Source of the DNA: a virus
DNA: 35,958 bases
Reading direction: 5' to 3' (one strand)
IMG/VR virus record: IMGVR_UViG_3300032083_002617
Span: 1-35,958 of that record
In this document: positions 15,608 to 21,895 of the stretch, piece after piece
Layout of the letters: every line of letters begins with the position of its first letter
How positions within the stretch are numbered: the stretch's first letter is position 1
Notes under the pieces: model-generated
What the model saw: the letters and a program-made list of their open reading frames with translations, nothing else
What the model was told of the DNA's origin: nothing
Databases searched by the model: none
Made by a program: the position numbers and the translations under genes

Positions 15608-15675
15608 CTAAGCTGCACCTCAAAAGGGCCGCAGGATCACTCCAGCAGCCTCGCAAACTCGATATACTGATGAAT

Positions 15676-15715
15676 TATCGCGTCAGACCGGCAGCAGCCG
15701 CAGCCCGACGCGATA
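15676..15715. repeat. Perfect 9-bp inverted repeat upstream of the RHH gene
   Basis: TATCGCGTC at 15676-15684 is matched by GACGCGATA at 15707-15715, with 22 bases between. The right arm ends 24 bases before the ATG of the ribbon-helix-helix gene. RHH proteins often bind such repeats and repress themselves, so this is a candidate operator. No T-run follows on either strand, so a terminator is less likely. Confidence 0.6.
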
Positions 15716-15739
15716 GGTCATTTTGGATCGACGGGACGG

Positions 15740-15895
15740 ATGACCCGCCCGCGAACTGGCATCGGTCAAATGATTGGCGTTCGCTTCCAGCCTGAAGACC
15801 TCGCTCAACTCGACAGATGGATTGCGGATCAATCCGACCATCCCTCACGGCCCGAAGCGATCCGGCGGTTAGTCAGGAACAGTATCAAAACTTAA
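15740..15895 (+). CDS. Ribbon-helix-helix domain protein, 51 aa
   Basis: ATG 15740 to TAA 15893-15895, on the plus strand inside the minus-strand late operon. The sequence has the classic RHH layout: a short strand (IGVRFQPE), helix 1 (DLAQLDRWIADQ) and, after SDHPSRP, helix 2 (EAIRRLVRNSI). The SRPEAIRRLV segment is very close to the general CopG/Arc-like pattern. Such proteins dimerise and bind DNA through the strand pair. A perfect inverted repeat lies just upstream. The gene converges on the secreted-protein gene, overlapping its end by 11 bases. No strong Shine-Dalgarno is seen; an in-frame Met at 15770 is an alternative start. Confidence 0.75.
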   Translation: MTRPRTGIGQMIGVRFQPEDLAQLDRWIADQSDHPSRPEAIRRLVRNSIKT

Positions 15896-16283
15896 CCGCT
15901 GGAAATCCTGAAAACGGCTTAAGGCTGCACAGCGCCACAGTCACACTCTTCTTAAATGAAGGCGCTCTCTGATCCACGATATAGCTGTACTCGCCTGTCT
16001 TTCGATTTACTTGCGCATGGAAGCTGATAATCACGCCACGTTCTATGTGGTTGTAAGATCGCAGGATAATCCGGTCTGCAAAAACTTCATCGATTGGCAA
16101 CACTTTGCTACATGGTCGATAGCAATATTGCATCGACTTAAGATCAATCGATAGGTTAACAGCTTCGGCGGTGGGATTGGCGCCCTCCTGCTCCGTCTTC
16201 TGTCCTTCGCAATCCAAATCATATTGCTCAGCTGCTGATACCGGCATCGAAACAGCCGCCAACCCCAATATCAAAATTCGCAT
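15885..16283 (-). CDS. Secreted protein of unknown function (moron), 132 aa
   Basis: A signal peptide is evident (MRILILGLAAVSMPVSAA, cleavage expected after SAA, before EQYDL). The mature part contains four cysteines (25, 54, 58, 119), consistent with two disulfides in the periplasm, and a repeated beta pattern. I have no function for it. A strong GGGAGGA Shine-Dalgarno precedes ATG 16283. Base composition stands out: I count 23 G+C in the 60 bases 16081-16140 (38%), against well over 60% in the tail genes. It interrupts the usual chaperone-to-tape-measure order, as expected for a later insertion. A TATTCT -10-like element in 16284-16328 could give it its own promoter (weak). Confidence 0.85.
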   Translation of the reverse strand: MRILILGLAAVSMPVSAAEQYDLDCEGQKTEQEGANPTAEAVNLSIDLKSMQYCYRPCSKVLPIDEVFADRIILRSYNHIERGVIISFHAQVNRKTGEYSYIVDQRAPSFKKSVTVALCSLKPFSGFPAVKF

Positions 16284-16328
16284 CGAGTCCTCCCTGAAGG
16301 TCGAACCAGAATAACCAACGGTCTCGCC

Positions 16329-16640
16329 TTAAGCCACCTTCCTGATCCTGATCGGCGCGCCCGCCGCCTGCATGTCCTGAAACGCCGCCAGCATCTCGCT
16401 GGTGGATTGCCGGCCATTTGGCTTCGCCGGCTTGGTCAGTTCGTCGAGCGTCGGCAGCAGCTTGTTGCGCGGGTAGCGGTGCAGCACCGCCGTCAGCCGC
16501 GCCTGATGCGTCACCAGGTCCTGATCGAATTTACGGGCAGCGCGATAGCCCGCCAGTGTTGCCGCCAGCATGCGGGGTGTCTGACGCCAGAATGCGTCGG
16601 GGTCACGCCCCGACTGCGCCCACAGCGTCAGCAGCTTCAT
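16329..16640 (-). CDS. Tail assembly chaperone, downstream (T) frame
   Basis: The frame contains DPDAFWRQTPRMLAATLAGY, the hallmark of the alphaproteobacterial tail assembly chaperone family (Phage_TAC/rcc01693-like), followed by a longer tail than usual. ATG 16640 overlaps the TGA of the upstream chaperone (ATGA) but has no good Shine-Dalgarno. The family's usual N-terminal tryptophans (WDW) are encoded just upstream of the ATG in this frame, so the natural product is probably the -1 frameshift fusion described separately, as with lambda gpGT. Independent initiation at 16640 remains possible. Confidence 0.75.
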   Translation of the reverse strand: MKLLTLWAQSGRDPDAFWRQTPRMLAATLAGYRAARKFDQDLVTHQARLTAVLHRYPRNKLLPTLDELTKPAKPNGRQSTSEMLAAFQDMQAAGAPIRIRKVA

Positions 16641-17011
16641 CCAGTCCCAGCTTTTCGCCGCTTCGGCGCCTTTCCCTCCGCACTCTGGCCGTCGTCCGCG
16701 ATTTCCGCCTTGCTCGGCATGGCCGCTTTCAGCGCCCGCGACAGTGCGTCTTTCACGCCGTCCATGCCGGCATCCGACATGATTTCACCCGCTTCCGCTA
16801 GGCTCGTCTTTGGATGATGATTTTGCAATCCGGCGCAGAAGATGGACCGCAACAGCTTCATGCTGGGTTTGTCCTGGATTTGATCGATCAACGCCGGCAG
16901 ATCCAGGCCAGTCTCGTCTTCCAACTCGCAAAAGACGTTGATGTCGAACACCAGCGTGAAGCTGGCGGCGCCGGCCTTGAACGACGCCTCGCCGCGCAAG
17001 GGATTAGGCAC
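16637..17011 (-). CDS. Tail assembly chaperone, upstream (G) frame, 124 aa
   Basis: The sequence PNPLRGEASFKAG then FTLVFDINVFCELEDETGLDL matches the GTA-type tail assembly chaperone family (Phage_TAC_11-like). I place the start at GTG 17011, because GGAGG lies six bases upstream and family members begin just before the PLRGE motif. A farther GTG at 17032 is open but poorer. The gene overlaps the end of the tail tube gene by eight bases. A lambda-type slippery heptamer sits 11 codons before the stop. Confidence 0.85.
   Translation of the reverse strand: MPNPLRGEASFKAGAASFTLVFDINVFCELEDETGLDLPALIDQIQDKPSMKLLRSIFCAGLQNHHPKTSLAEAGEIMSDAGMDGVKDALSRALKAAMPSKAEIADDGQSAEGKAPKRRKAGTG
16670..16676 (-). 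promoter_or_regulatory. Slippery heptamer GGGAAAG for programmed -1 frameshift
   Basis: Read on the minus strand the heptamer is G GGA AAG in the zero frame of the upstream chaperone, the same heptamer and phase used in lambda G/GT. The zero-frame stop comes 11 codons later. A 5-bp stem (CGCCG, AAG loop, CGGCG) begins two bases downstream and might stimulate slippage, although the spacer is short. Confidence 0.75.
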
Positions 17012-17441
17012 CGGCCGCCTCCGTCTCTTCACTGACCCACTTCACGCGCAAAGTGGCCGTGCGACGGTCCAGCATCGGGTTGGAGCGCATATAATTGCGG
17101 ACCAGCACCTCGCCCTCGATTTCCCACGTGCCTTCGCCATTGACCAGCACGATCTTGAAAGCATGTGGGAGGCCGTCATTCTTCGCCTTCCGGCACAGGA
17201 TGTCGGAAGGCGATCCGGGGATATAGTTCATCACCAGATCGGCTTCCTCGCCATCCTTCAGCGGCGCATTGATGAAGCTCTTGTAGCCGATGGTCTTCAT
17301 ATGGCTGGTTTCGACCAGGTCGGCCGTGCCCTCGGGCAGCGGAACCTCGGTCAGTTCGTTCAATTCAACCAAGGCCGGCGTGCCGAGGGTGTAATCCCAC
17401 AGCCAGAATTCGGTCAGATGACCGGTTTCAACGTCACTCAT
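17004..17441 (-). CDS. Major tail tube protein, 145 aa
   Basis: A compact beta-rich protein directly upstream of the chaperones, where the tail tube gene lies in siphophages. Sequence such as LTEVPLPEGTADLVETSHMKT and KDGEEADLVMNYIPGSPSD resembles tail tube proteins of HK97- and GTA-type phages. It should polymerise as rings around the tape measure to build the tube. The ATG at 17441 follows GGAGG. The gene ends at TAA 17004-17006, overlapping the chaperone start. Confidence 0.88.
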   Translation of the reverse strand: MSDVETGHLTEFWLWDYTLGTPALVELNELTEVPLPEGTADLVETSHMKTIGYKSFINAPLKDGEEADLVMNYIPGSPSDILCRKAKNDGLPHAFKIVLVNGEGTWEIEGEVLVRNYMRSNPMLDRRTATLRVKWVSEETEAAGA

Positions 17442-17455
17442 GTCAGGAGCCTCCT

Positions 17456-17872
17456 TCAGGCCGGTGAAAATCGGATCATCAGATCCGTCGAAGTGCGGTA
17501 AATCGGACCGTTCGGCGTGGACTCGCTCAGGTCGCGCGGCCCATAGACCGACGCCGGTCGGAAATAATAGCCATGGTCGCGGTAGCGCGGCCGCAGGCAG
17601 GCAATCGCCGCGTCCCGCAACTGCTGCGCGGCGATGACGGACAACGCATAGGTGTCCACCTGCAACCGCTGGAATTGCAGCGCCTGCAGGCCCTTCATAT
17701 GTTCGGCCAGCTGACTGGGCACCCAGGTCAGGACGATGGCGGGCATCGCCGATCCCTGCGCGCGCAATACCCAGAAAACCGCCTTGCTGGTCTCATAGTC
17801 GGCCAGACGCTCCGATACGGGCTCGGCTTCGATCAGCCGCAGCCGCACCGCATCTTCGATATCCATCGTCAC
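17456..17872 (-). CDS. Tail completion/terminator protein (DUF3168-like), 138 aa
   Basis: Size, position just before the tail tube gene and the pattern MDIEDAVRLRLI, then FQRLQVDTYALS and later DLMIRF, agree with the DUF3168/lambda gpU-like tail terminator group. It would cap the tail tube where it meets the head. The frame begins at GTG 17872, overlapping the previous stop as GTGA with AGGAAGG four bases upstream; ATG 17866 is two codons later and may be the true start. Confidence 0.8.
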   Translation of the reverse strand: MTMDIEDAVRLRLIEAEPVSERLADYETSKAVFWVLRAQGSAMPAIVLTWVPSQLAEHMKGLQALQFQRLQVDTYALSVIAAQQLRDAAIACLRPRYRDHGYYFRPASVYGPRDLSESTPNGPIYRTSTDLMIRFSPA

Positions 17873-18267
17873 GCCGCCTTCCTGATGTCCGCCCAGAGGG
17901 AATGACCCATGGCGCGCCGAACTTCTTCCCGGCTATTGTCCAGCGCTGGCCGCATGAACGGGTGCGCCGCCGAATGCGACGTGCCCAGCTCGACCATATG
18001 GCCGTAGAACCCTTCTCGCTTTGACGGGCCGATATAGACTGTCGAGAAATAGCGGCGCTGCGTCACGCTCGCGAAATTCAGCCCACCGTCGAAACTGATG
18101 ATGATGCTGTCGCGCAGCGTGCCGGTCATCACCGGCACTAGCCTCTTGGCTTCTGCCTGGACGATGACCGCCCCTGCCATCAGGGATCGTTCCCGCGCCG
18201 CCGGCGACACCGCCTCACGAATAGCCACCAGCTTGCGGTCCATCGCGCCAGCGCCGACGAACTTCAC
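17869..18267 (-). CDS. HK97 gp10-like tail completion protein, 132 aa
   Basis: The sequence KRLVPVMTGTLRDSI, then FYGHMVELGTSHSAAHPFMRPAL matches the HK97 gp10 family, in which the G-T-S/P and HPFMRPA motifs are diagnostic. Such proteins act at the head-tail interface. GTG 18267 overlaps the stop of the head closure gene as GTGA. The stop overlaps the next gene in the same way. Confidence 0.88.
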   Translation of the reverse strand: MKFVGAGAMDRKLVAIREAVSPAARERSLMAGAVIVQAEAKRLVPVMTGTLRDSIIISFDGGLNFASVTQRRYFSTVYIGPSKREGFYGHMVELGTSHSAAHPFMRPALDNSREEVRRAMGHSLWADIRKAA

Positions 18268-18635
18268 CGCGCGACCGTTTCCGCCGTGATGCGAAAGCCC
18301 TCATTACTGCCGAGCGGCGCGATGCCCCGAATGTCCCACGCCGGCCATTTCTCCGGATCGGCATCGCGGATCGGATAATAGAGGCGATTGCCGACGCTCA
18401 ACGCCCTGGTGACGCTGTTCGCCAGAACCTCGAATGACGCGCGCTGCACGCCACTGTCCTGCGCGGCCGTGCGCTGTTCCTCGCCCGACCCGAAATAGAC
18501 CGCCGCCCAGGCTCTGCCCAACAACTCCCACGTCTCATCCAGGGTCGAATGACCACGCCCGTCCACACCGGCGCGTTTGGCCTTGAAAGCGATCCGCTTG
18601 TCGCGCCGCCCCGCTTTCAGGCTTTTCGCAGCCAT
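18264..18635 (-). CDS. Phage head closure / head-tail joining protein, 123 aa
   Basis: The sequence RRDKRIAFKAKR near the start, TWELLGRAWAAVYFGSGEEQ in the middle, and LYYPIRDADPEKWPAWDIRGIAPL fit the head-tail adaptor (HK97 gp7 / SPP1 gp16-like) family. The start at ATG 18635 overlaps the TGA of the connector gene (TGATG); an extension to 18665 is open but would overlap much more. It should close the connector after packaging. Confidence 0.85.
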   Translation of the reverse strand: MAAKSLKAGRRDKRIAFKAKRAGVDGRGHSTLDETWELLGRAWAAVYFGSGEEQRTAAQDSGVQRASFEVLANSVTRALSVGNRLYYPIRDADPEKWPAWDIRGIAPLGSNEGFRITAETVAR

Positions 18636-19159
18636 CAGACAGCCCAGTTTCGATAGCTGCGGCACAAATCTTTCGCCGCTTCTTCCGCGTCCCCGGCAAT
18701 GCCACCTGTCTCGCGGTCATGGTAGAAACTGGCCACCAGTTGGCGGATCGCCTGCATGATCGGCGGCGCATAATCGTTGATTGCATCCGCATCTTCGAAG
18801 CCGGCTGTCATCAAGACTTCAATCTTGCTGCCTGCCGCCTGACGCGGCCACCTGTCCGCCAACAGCCGGGCAGGCCGCCCCATCAGATCCGGCACGAAGC
18901 TGCCTACGGATAGAGACTGCGACGCGCGGGCATGATCAAGGAAAGTTACACCATCGACCGAGATGACCGGCCAAGCGCGAAGCCTGTGACCGAACTGCGG
19001 TATGGTCTCGCGCACCTGCCGCCGCGTCAGGATCAACCCGGTATAACGCTCCACCCATCCACGCGCAGCGACGATGGCTGATGCAATCACCTCATTGTCA
19101 TCGTCGCCGTCGACGCGCAGCTGCGCCTTGGCCTGATCCAAGGTGATTGGCTCCGCCAT
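18635..19159 (-). CDS. Head-tail connector protein (HK97 gp6-like), 174 aa
   Basis: The N-terminus LDQAKAQLRVDGDDDNEVI followed by ARGWVERYTG is characteristic of gp6-like connectors, which form a ring under the portal. The rest contains a beta insert and a C-terminal helix (IMQAIRQLVASFYHDRE) with the usual tyrosine/histidine ending. It lies between the small protein at 19173 and the head closure gene. Confidence 0.88.
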   Translation of the reverse strand: MAEPITLDQAKAQLRVDGDDDNEVIASAIVAARGWVERYTGLILTRRQVRETIPQFGHRLRAWPVISVDGVTFLDHARASQSLSVGSFVPDLMGRPARLLADRWPRQAAGSKIEVLMTAGFEDADAINDYAPPIMQAIRQLVASFYHDRETGGIAGDAEEAAKDLCRSYRNWAV

Positions 19160-19172
19160 CGCCAGCGCTTTC

Positions 19173-19418
19173 TTATTCGGCCCGGTCGGCGAGGTTTTTC
19201 TCGACCGCTTCCTGACCGCTCAGCGTGGGATCGTTGAAATCGATCTTATTCTGTTCGCTGGTCGTGCCGGCGCGTGGGTTGTCATCGACTGCGGGATGCG
19301 ACAGATCGACATCCGGGACGATCTGCTGGGGCGCACCGGCGGCGTCGACGGTGGTCGCCGGATCGATCTTGGCGGGAGCATCGGCGGGCTTTTCCGCCTC
19401 GGTCTTCTTGACGGTCAT
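19173..19418 (-). CDS. Small disordered protein of the head module, 81 aa
   Basis: This is an 81-residue protein rich in Ala, Pro, Asp and Lys without hydrophobic core (for example VKKTEAEKPADAPAKIDPA, then HPAVDDNPRAG), so it is probably disordered apart from a short C-terminal helix (GQEAVEKNLADRAE). AGGAG precedes ATG 19418 by eight bases. It lies between the capsid and connector genes. It could be a head decoration or assembly factor, but no family is recognised. Confidence 0.75.
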   Translation of the reverse strand: MTVKKTEAEKPADAPAKIDPATTVDAAGAPQQIVPDVDLSHPAVDDNPRAGTTSEQNKIDFNDPTLSGQEAVEKNLADRAE

Positions 19419-19470
19419 GATAATTCTCCTGAAGTTGACCGAAACGGCGCCGCAGCGTCGCTTCGATCAA

Positions 19471-19495
19471 CCGGGCCGACATGCCGCCGGCCCGG
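19471..19495 (-). other. GC-rich hairpin downstream of the capsid gene
   Basis: CCGGGCC at 19471-19477 pairs with GGCCCGG at 19489-19495 around an 11-base loop. It lies 10 bases beyond the capsid stop. There is no T-run on the minus strand, so it may stabilise the capsid message or attenuate transcription rather than terminate. Confidence 0.45.
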
Positions 19496-19505
19496 AGATG
19501 GAAGG

Positions 19506-20879
19506 TCAGGCGGCGATCTTGATCGCCTTCATCGAATCGGGGTTCTGGACGCCGCCACCGGTCCGCTTGGTGACGTAGAAGCAGACATAGGGCTTGTTGG
19601 TGTAAGGGTCGCGCAGGATGCGCACGCCGATCCGATCGATCACCAGATAGGTCTCCCGCATATCGCCAAACAAAGCCGCGACGGCGTCGGCGGCGACATT
19701 GGGCATATCGGGCACATCCACCACAGGGCGGCCCAGCAGGGTGGAAGGCTGGCCCGCCACATAGGTCGGCTGCCAGATATAGTTGCCTTGGCCATCCTTC
19801 AGCTTGCGGATCGCGCCCAGCGACGACCGGTTGAGGAAGAACTTGGCGTTCGGCTCATACATCGCAGGCAATGCATAAACCGCCGACACCAGTCCATCGG
19901 TCGTGAACAGCGTCGCATTGCCACTGTTCATGACCTTGATGTCGCCCCACGGGTGGCGAGCAGCATTCGCCCCGCCTGTGACATAGGTCAGGATACCGAA
20001 CGGCTTGTTGGAGCCATCGCCCGAAAGATGGGCAATCCCCTCCTGACGGGCGAACTCGGTTTCGATTTCACCCGTCAGCCATGCTTCGATGTCAATCTCG
20101 CTGTCGTCGAGCAGCTGCTGCGACGCGGCGGCATTGGCATAGATCTCGCCCAGGCCGAACGCGAGGGAAGTAAACTGCGGCGTACTGGTGGCCGGTCGCG
20201 ATGCCGTTTCACCAACCCATCCGCTCCCGACCGCCCGATCGGTGAACAGCTTGGTGAAGCCTGCGGTGCTGATCGACTGCACGGTGGCTTCCTGGCGGAT
20301 CGGCGATATCAGCTTCAACCGTCCGGTGATGGTACGATCCCACTCGATCGGCGTCGTGTAACCGCCGTCGGTGTTGCTGCCCTCGCTCATCGCGGCGCGC
20401 GGCGTGCCGGGACGATGCGCCGCCTTCAGCTTTTCTTCCTCTTCCCGCCCGCCTTCGCGCACATAGGAGGCGAAGAGGCCCGAATATTCGGGATCGGCCA
20501 ATGCCGGCTGACTGGTGCCGCCCAGGTTGGCAGCTGCCAGCTTGGCCGCATGATCATTGAGAGAGGTTTCGAGCGAATTCAGGGTTTCGTTGATCTTGCC
20601 GAGCTTGTCGTTGACTACCGTGTCGTCTGCCTTCGCCCCGAGATTTGCCTCGATCGTCGCCTTGAACTCGTTGTGCGCCGTCTGCAGCGCAGCGATCATC
20701 GCCTTGGGATCGCCGGTTGCCTCCGCGCGCACGGTCGTGCCGATCAGCGCGCGCGGCACTACAGGCAGCGTCGGGGGCGTCAGGTCCAATGTCGGTTCAG
20801 CAGCGGCGGTGAGCGCGCGGAACGGGTGGGCAAGTAGGGTCGCCATCGCCATAAGGGCGATCTTGGGGTGGTACTTCAT
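19506..20879 (-). CDS. HK97-type major capsid protein, 457 aa
   Basis: The region from about residue 160 carries the HK97 capsid signature: GSNTDGGYTTPIEWDRTI, ISPIRQEATVQSIS, WVGETASRPAT, LLDDSEIDIEAWLTGEI and the terminal KPYVCFYVTKRTGGGV. About residues 60-135 are helical and coiled (HNEFKATIEANLGAKADDTV, NETLNSLETSLNDHAAKLA), as in the scaffolding delta domain that the protease removes. The ATG at 20879 has AGGAG six bases upstream. Oddly, residues 1-47 look like a signal peptide (IALMAMATLLAHPF, TAAAE). Confidence 0.95.
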   Translation of the reverse strand: MKYHPKIALMAMATLLAHPFRALTAAAEPTLDLTPPTLPVVPRALIGTTVRAEATGDPKAMIAALQTAHNEFKATIEANLGAKADDTVVNDKLGKINETLNSLETSLNDHAAKLAAANLGGTSQPALADPEYSGLFASYVREGGREEEEKLKAAHRPGTPRAAMSEGSNTDGGYTTPIEWDRTITGRLKLISPIRQEATVQSISTAGFTKLFTDRAVGSGWVGETASRPATSTPQFTSLAFGLGEIYANAAASQQLLDDSEIDIEAWLTGEIETEFARQEGIAHLSGDGSNKPFGILTYVTGGANAARHPWGDIKVMNSGNATLFTTDGLVSAVYALPAMYEPNAKFFLNRSSLGAIRKLKDGQGNYIWQPTYVAGQPSTLLGRPVVDVPDMPNVAADAVAALFGDMRETYLVIDRIGVRILRDPYTNKPYVCFYVTKRTGGGVQNPDSMKAIKIAA

Positions 20880-20893
20880 AGGAACTCCTGGTT

Positions 20894-21895
20894 TTAGGTG
20901 CGAAGATCGTTGAGCAGGGACTGCGCCGCAGCCATCCACTCGTCGTCGTTGCCGCCAGCGCCAGGCGTGTCGGCGGGGTCTTGGGCAGCGCCGGACGTGC
21001 CCTTGATATTCTTGATGCGGGCGCGCGCCTGCGTTCGCGTCAGGCCGCTGGAAATCAGCGCCATTTCCGTGGCGCGCACATCGTTACCGTCACGGTCCGA
21101 TGCCTTGGCTTTCTCATCGACCTTCGTCTGATCCGCCGGCAGCAGCGCGTCGGCAAATCCCCGATCGATGGCCACCGAACCGGACATATAGGTTTCGGCA
21201 TCCATCCATTTGACGCAATCAGCGACTTTCTGACCGCTACGCTGTGCATAAACATCGGCCATGGCCTGGTCGAAGGGGGCGAGATATTCGGCCACTTCCA
21301 GCATGTCGTTCCGATTGCCAGCAGCATAGACCCAGCAGTTATGGATCATCAGGAACGATGCGGCGCCTATTTGCACTGTGTCGCCCGCCATGGCGATGAT
21401 TGACGCGGCAGAAGCGGCCATGCCCATCACCTTTACGGTAACGTCCTGCGGATGCTCGCGCAGAACATTGTAGATGGCCAGCCCCTCGAACATGTCGCCG
21501 CCAGGGCTGTTGATCTGCACCTCGACAGGCCGATCGCCAATGGCACGCAGCTGGGCCGCAACCTTCTTTGCTGTTACCCCGCCCCCGGTCCACCAATCCT
21601 CGCCGATGATGTCGAACATGGTGATGACATTGTCACCAAGCTCCAGTGCCACTGGCCGGATGCCTGCAGCGTCTGCGTTCCAGCGGTCCAATACCGAGGC
21701 GGGTGCGAATGCACTGACATCGCGGCTTGCCGGTATGGGAAGGGCGCCGGGCCGCGCGCGCGACTGAATCCCGCCAATCACAGCGGCGGGCTTGCCGGGG
21801 GCAGGTTGCGTAGGCTTCGCCCCCGGTGCAGGGCGCGTGCCGATGGTCTTGACGGCTTCGGGCTTCGCCGGTGCCGGCGCAGGATCAGTCATCAT
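20894..21895 (-). CDS. Head maturation protease, ClpP-like, 333 aa
   Basis: The ClpP fold is clear: VEVQINSPGGDMFEGLAIYNVL, then VMGMAASAASIIAMAGD with the nucleophile serine and FLMIHNCW with the active histidine. It should cut the capsid delta domain during head maturation. Residues 1-70 are a proline/alanine-rich linker. I start at ATG 21895 (second ATG at 21892), because AAGGA lies five bases upstream; a longer frame to 22009 runs through the end of the portal gene. The gene overlaps the portal stop by 11 bases. Confidence 0.92.
   Translation of the reverse strand: MMTDPAPAPAKPEAVKTIGTRPAPGAKPTQPAPGKPAAVIGGIQSRARPGALPIPASRDVSAFAPASVLDRWNADAAGIRPVALELGDNVITMFDIIGEDWWTGGGVTAKKVAAQLRAIGDRPVEVQINSPGGDMFEGLAIYNVLREHPQDVTVKVMGMAASAASIIAMAGDTVQIGAASFLMIHNCWVYAAGNRNDMLEVAEYLAPFDQAMADVYAQRSGQKVADCVKWMDAETYMSGSVAIDRGFADALLPADQTKVDEKAKASDRDGNDVRATEMALISSGLTRTQARARIKNIKGTSGAAQDPADTPGAGGNDDEWMAAAQSLLNDLRT

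Larger units (their letters stand above)
16329..17011 (-). other. Predicted -1 frameshift fusion of the two tail chaperone frames (gpGT-like), 227 aa
   Basis: If ribosomes slip at 16676-16670, the first 114 codons of the upstream chaperone continue in the -1 frame for 113 residues to the stop at 16329. The join gives GAEAAKSWDWMKLLTLW, restoring a WDW segment that the downstream family normally has. In lambda the unshifted gpG and shifted gpGT are needed in a fixed ratio, with gpGT linking tape measure and tail tube. The same arrangement is inferred here. Confidence 0.7.

Noticed and set aside
15683-15721. 12-codon minus-strand frame MTYRVGLRLLPV
   Set aside because: Too short to support and overlaps the right arm of the inverted repeat; could be a remnant of a disrupted gene.
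19143-20837. 564-codon plus-strand open frame opposite the capsid
   Set aside because: Antisense to the major capsid gene with arginine-rich shadow composition.
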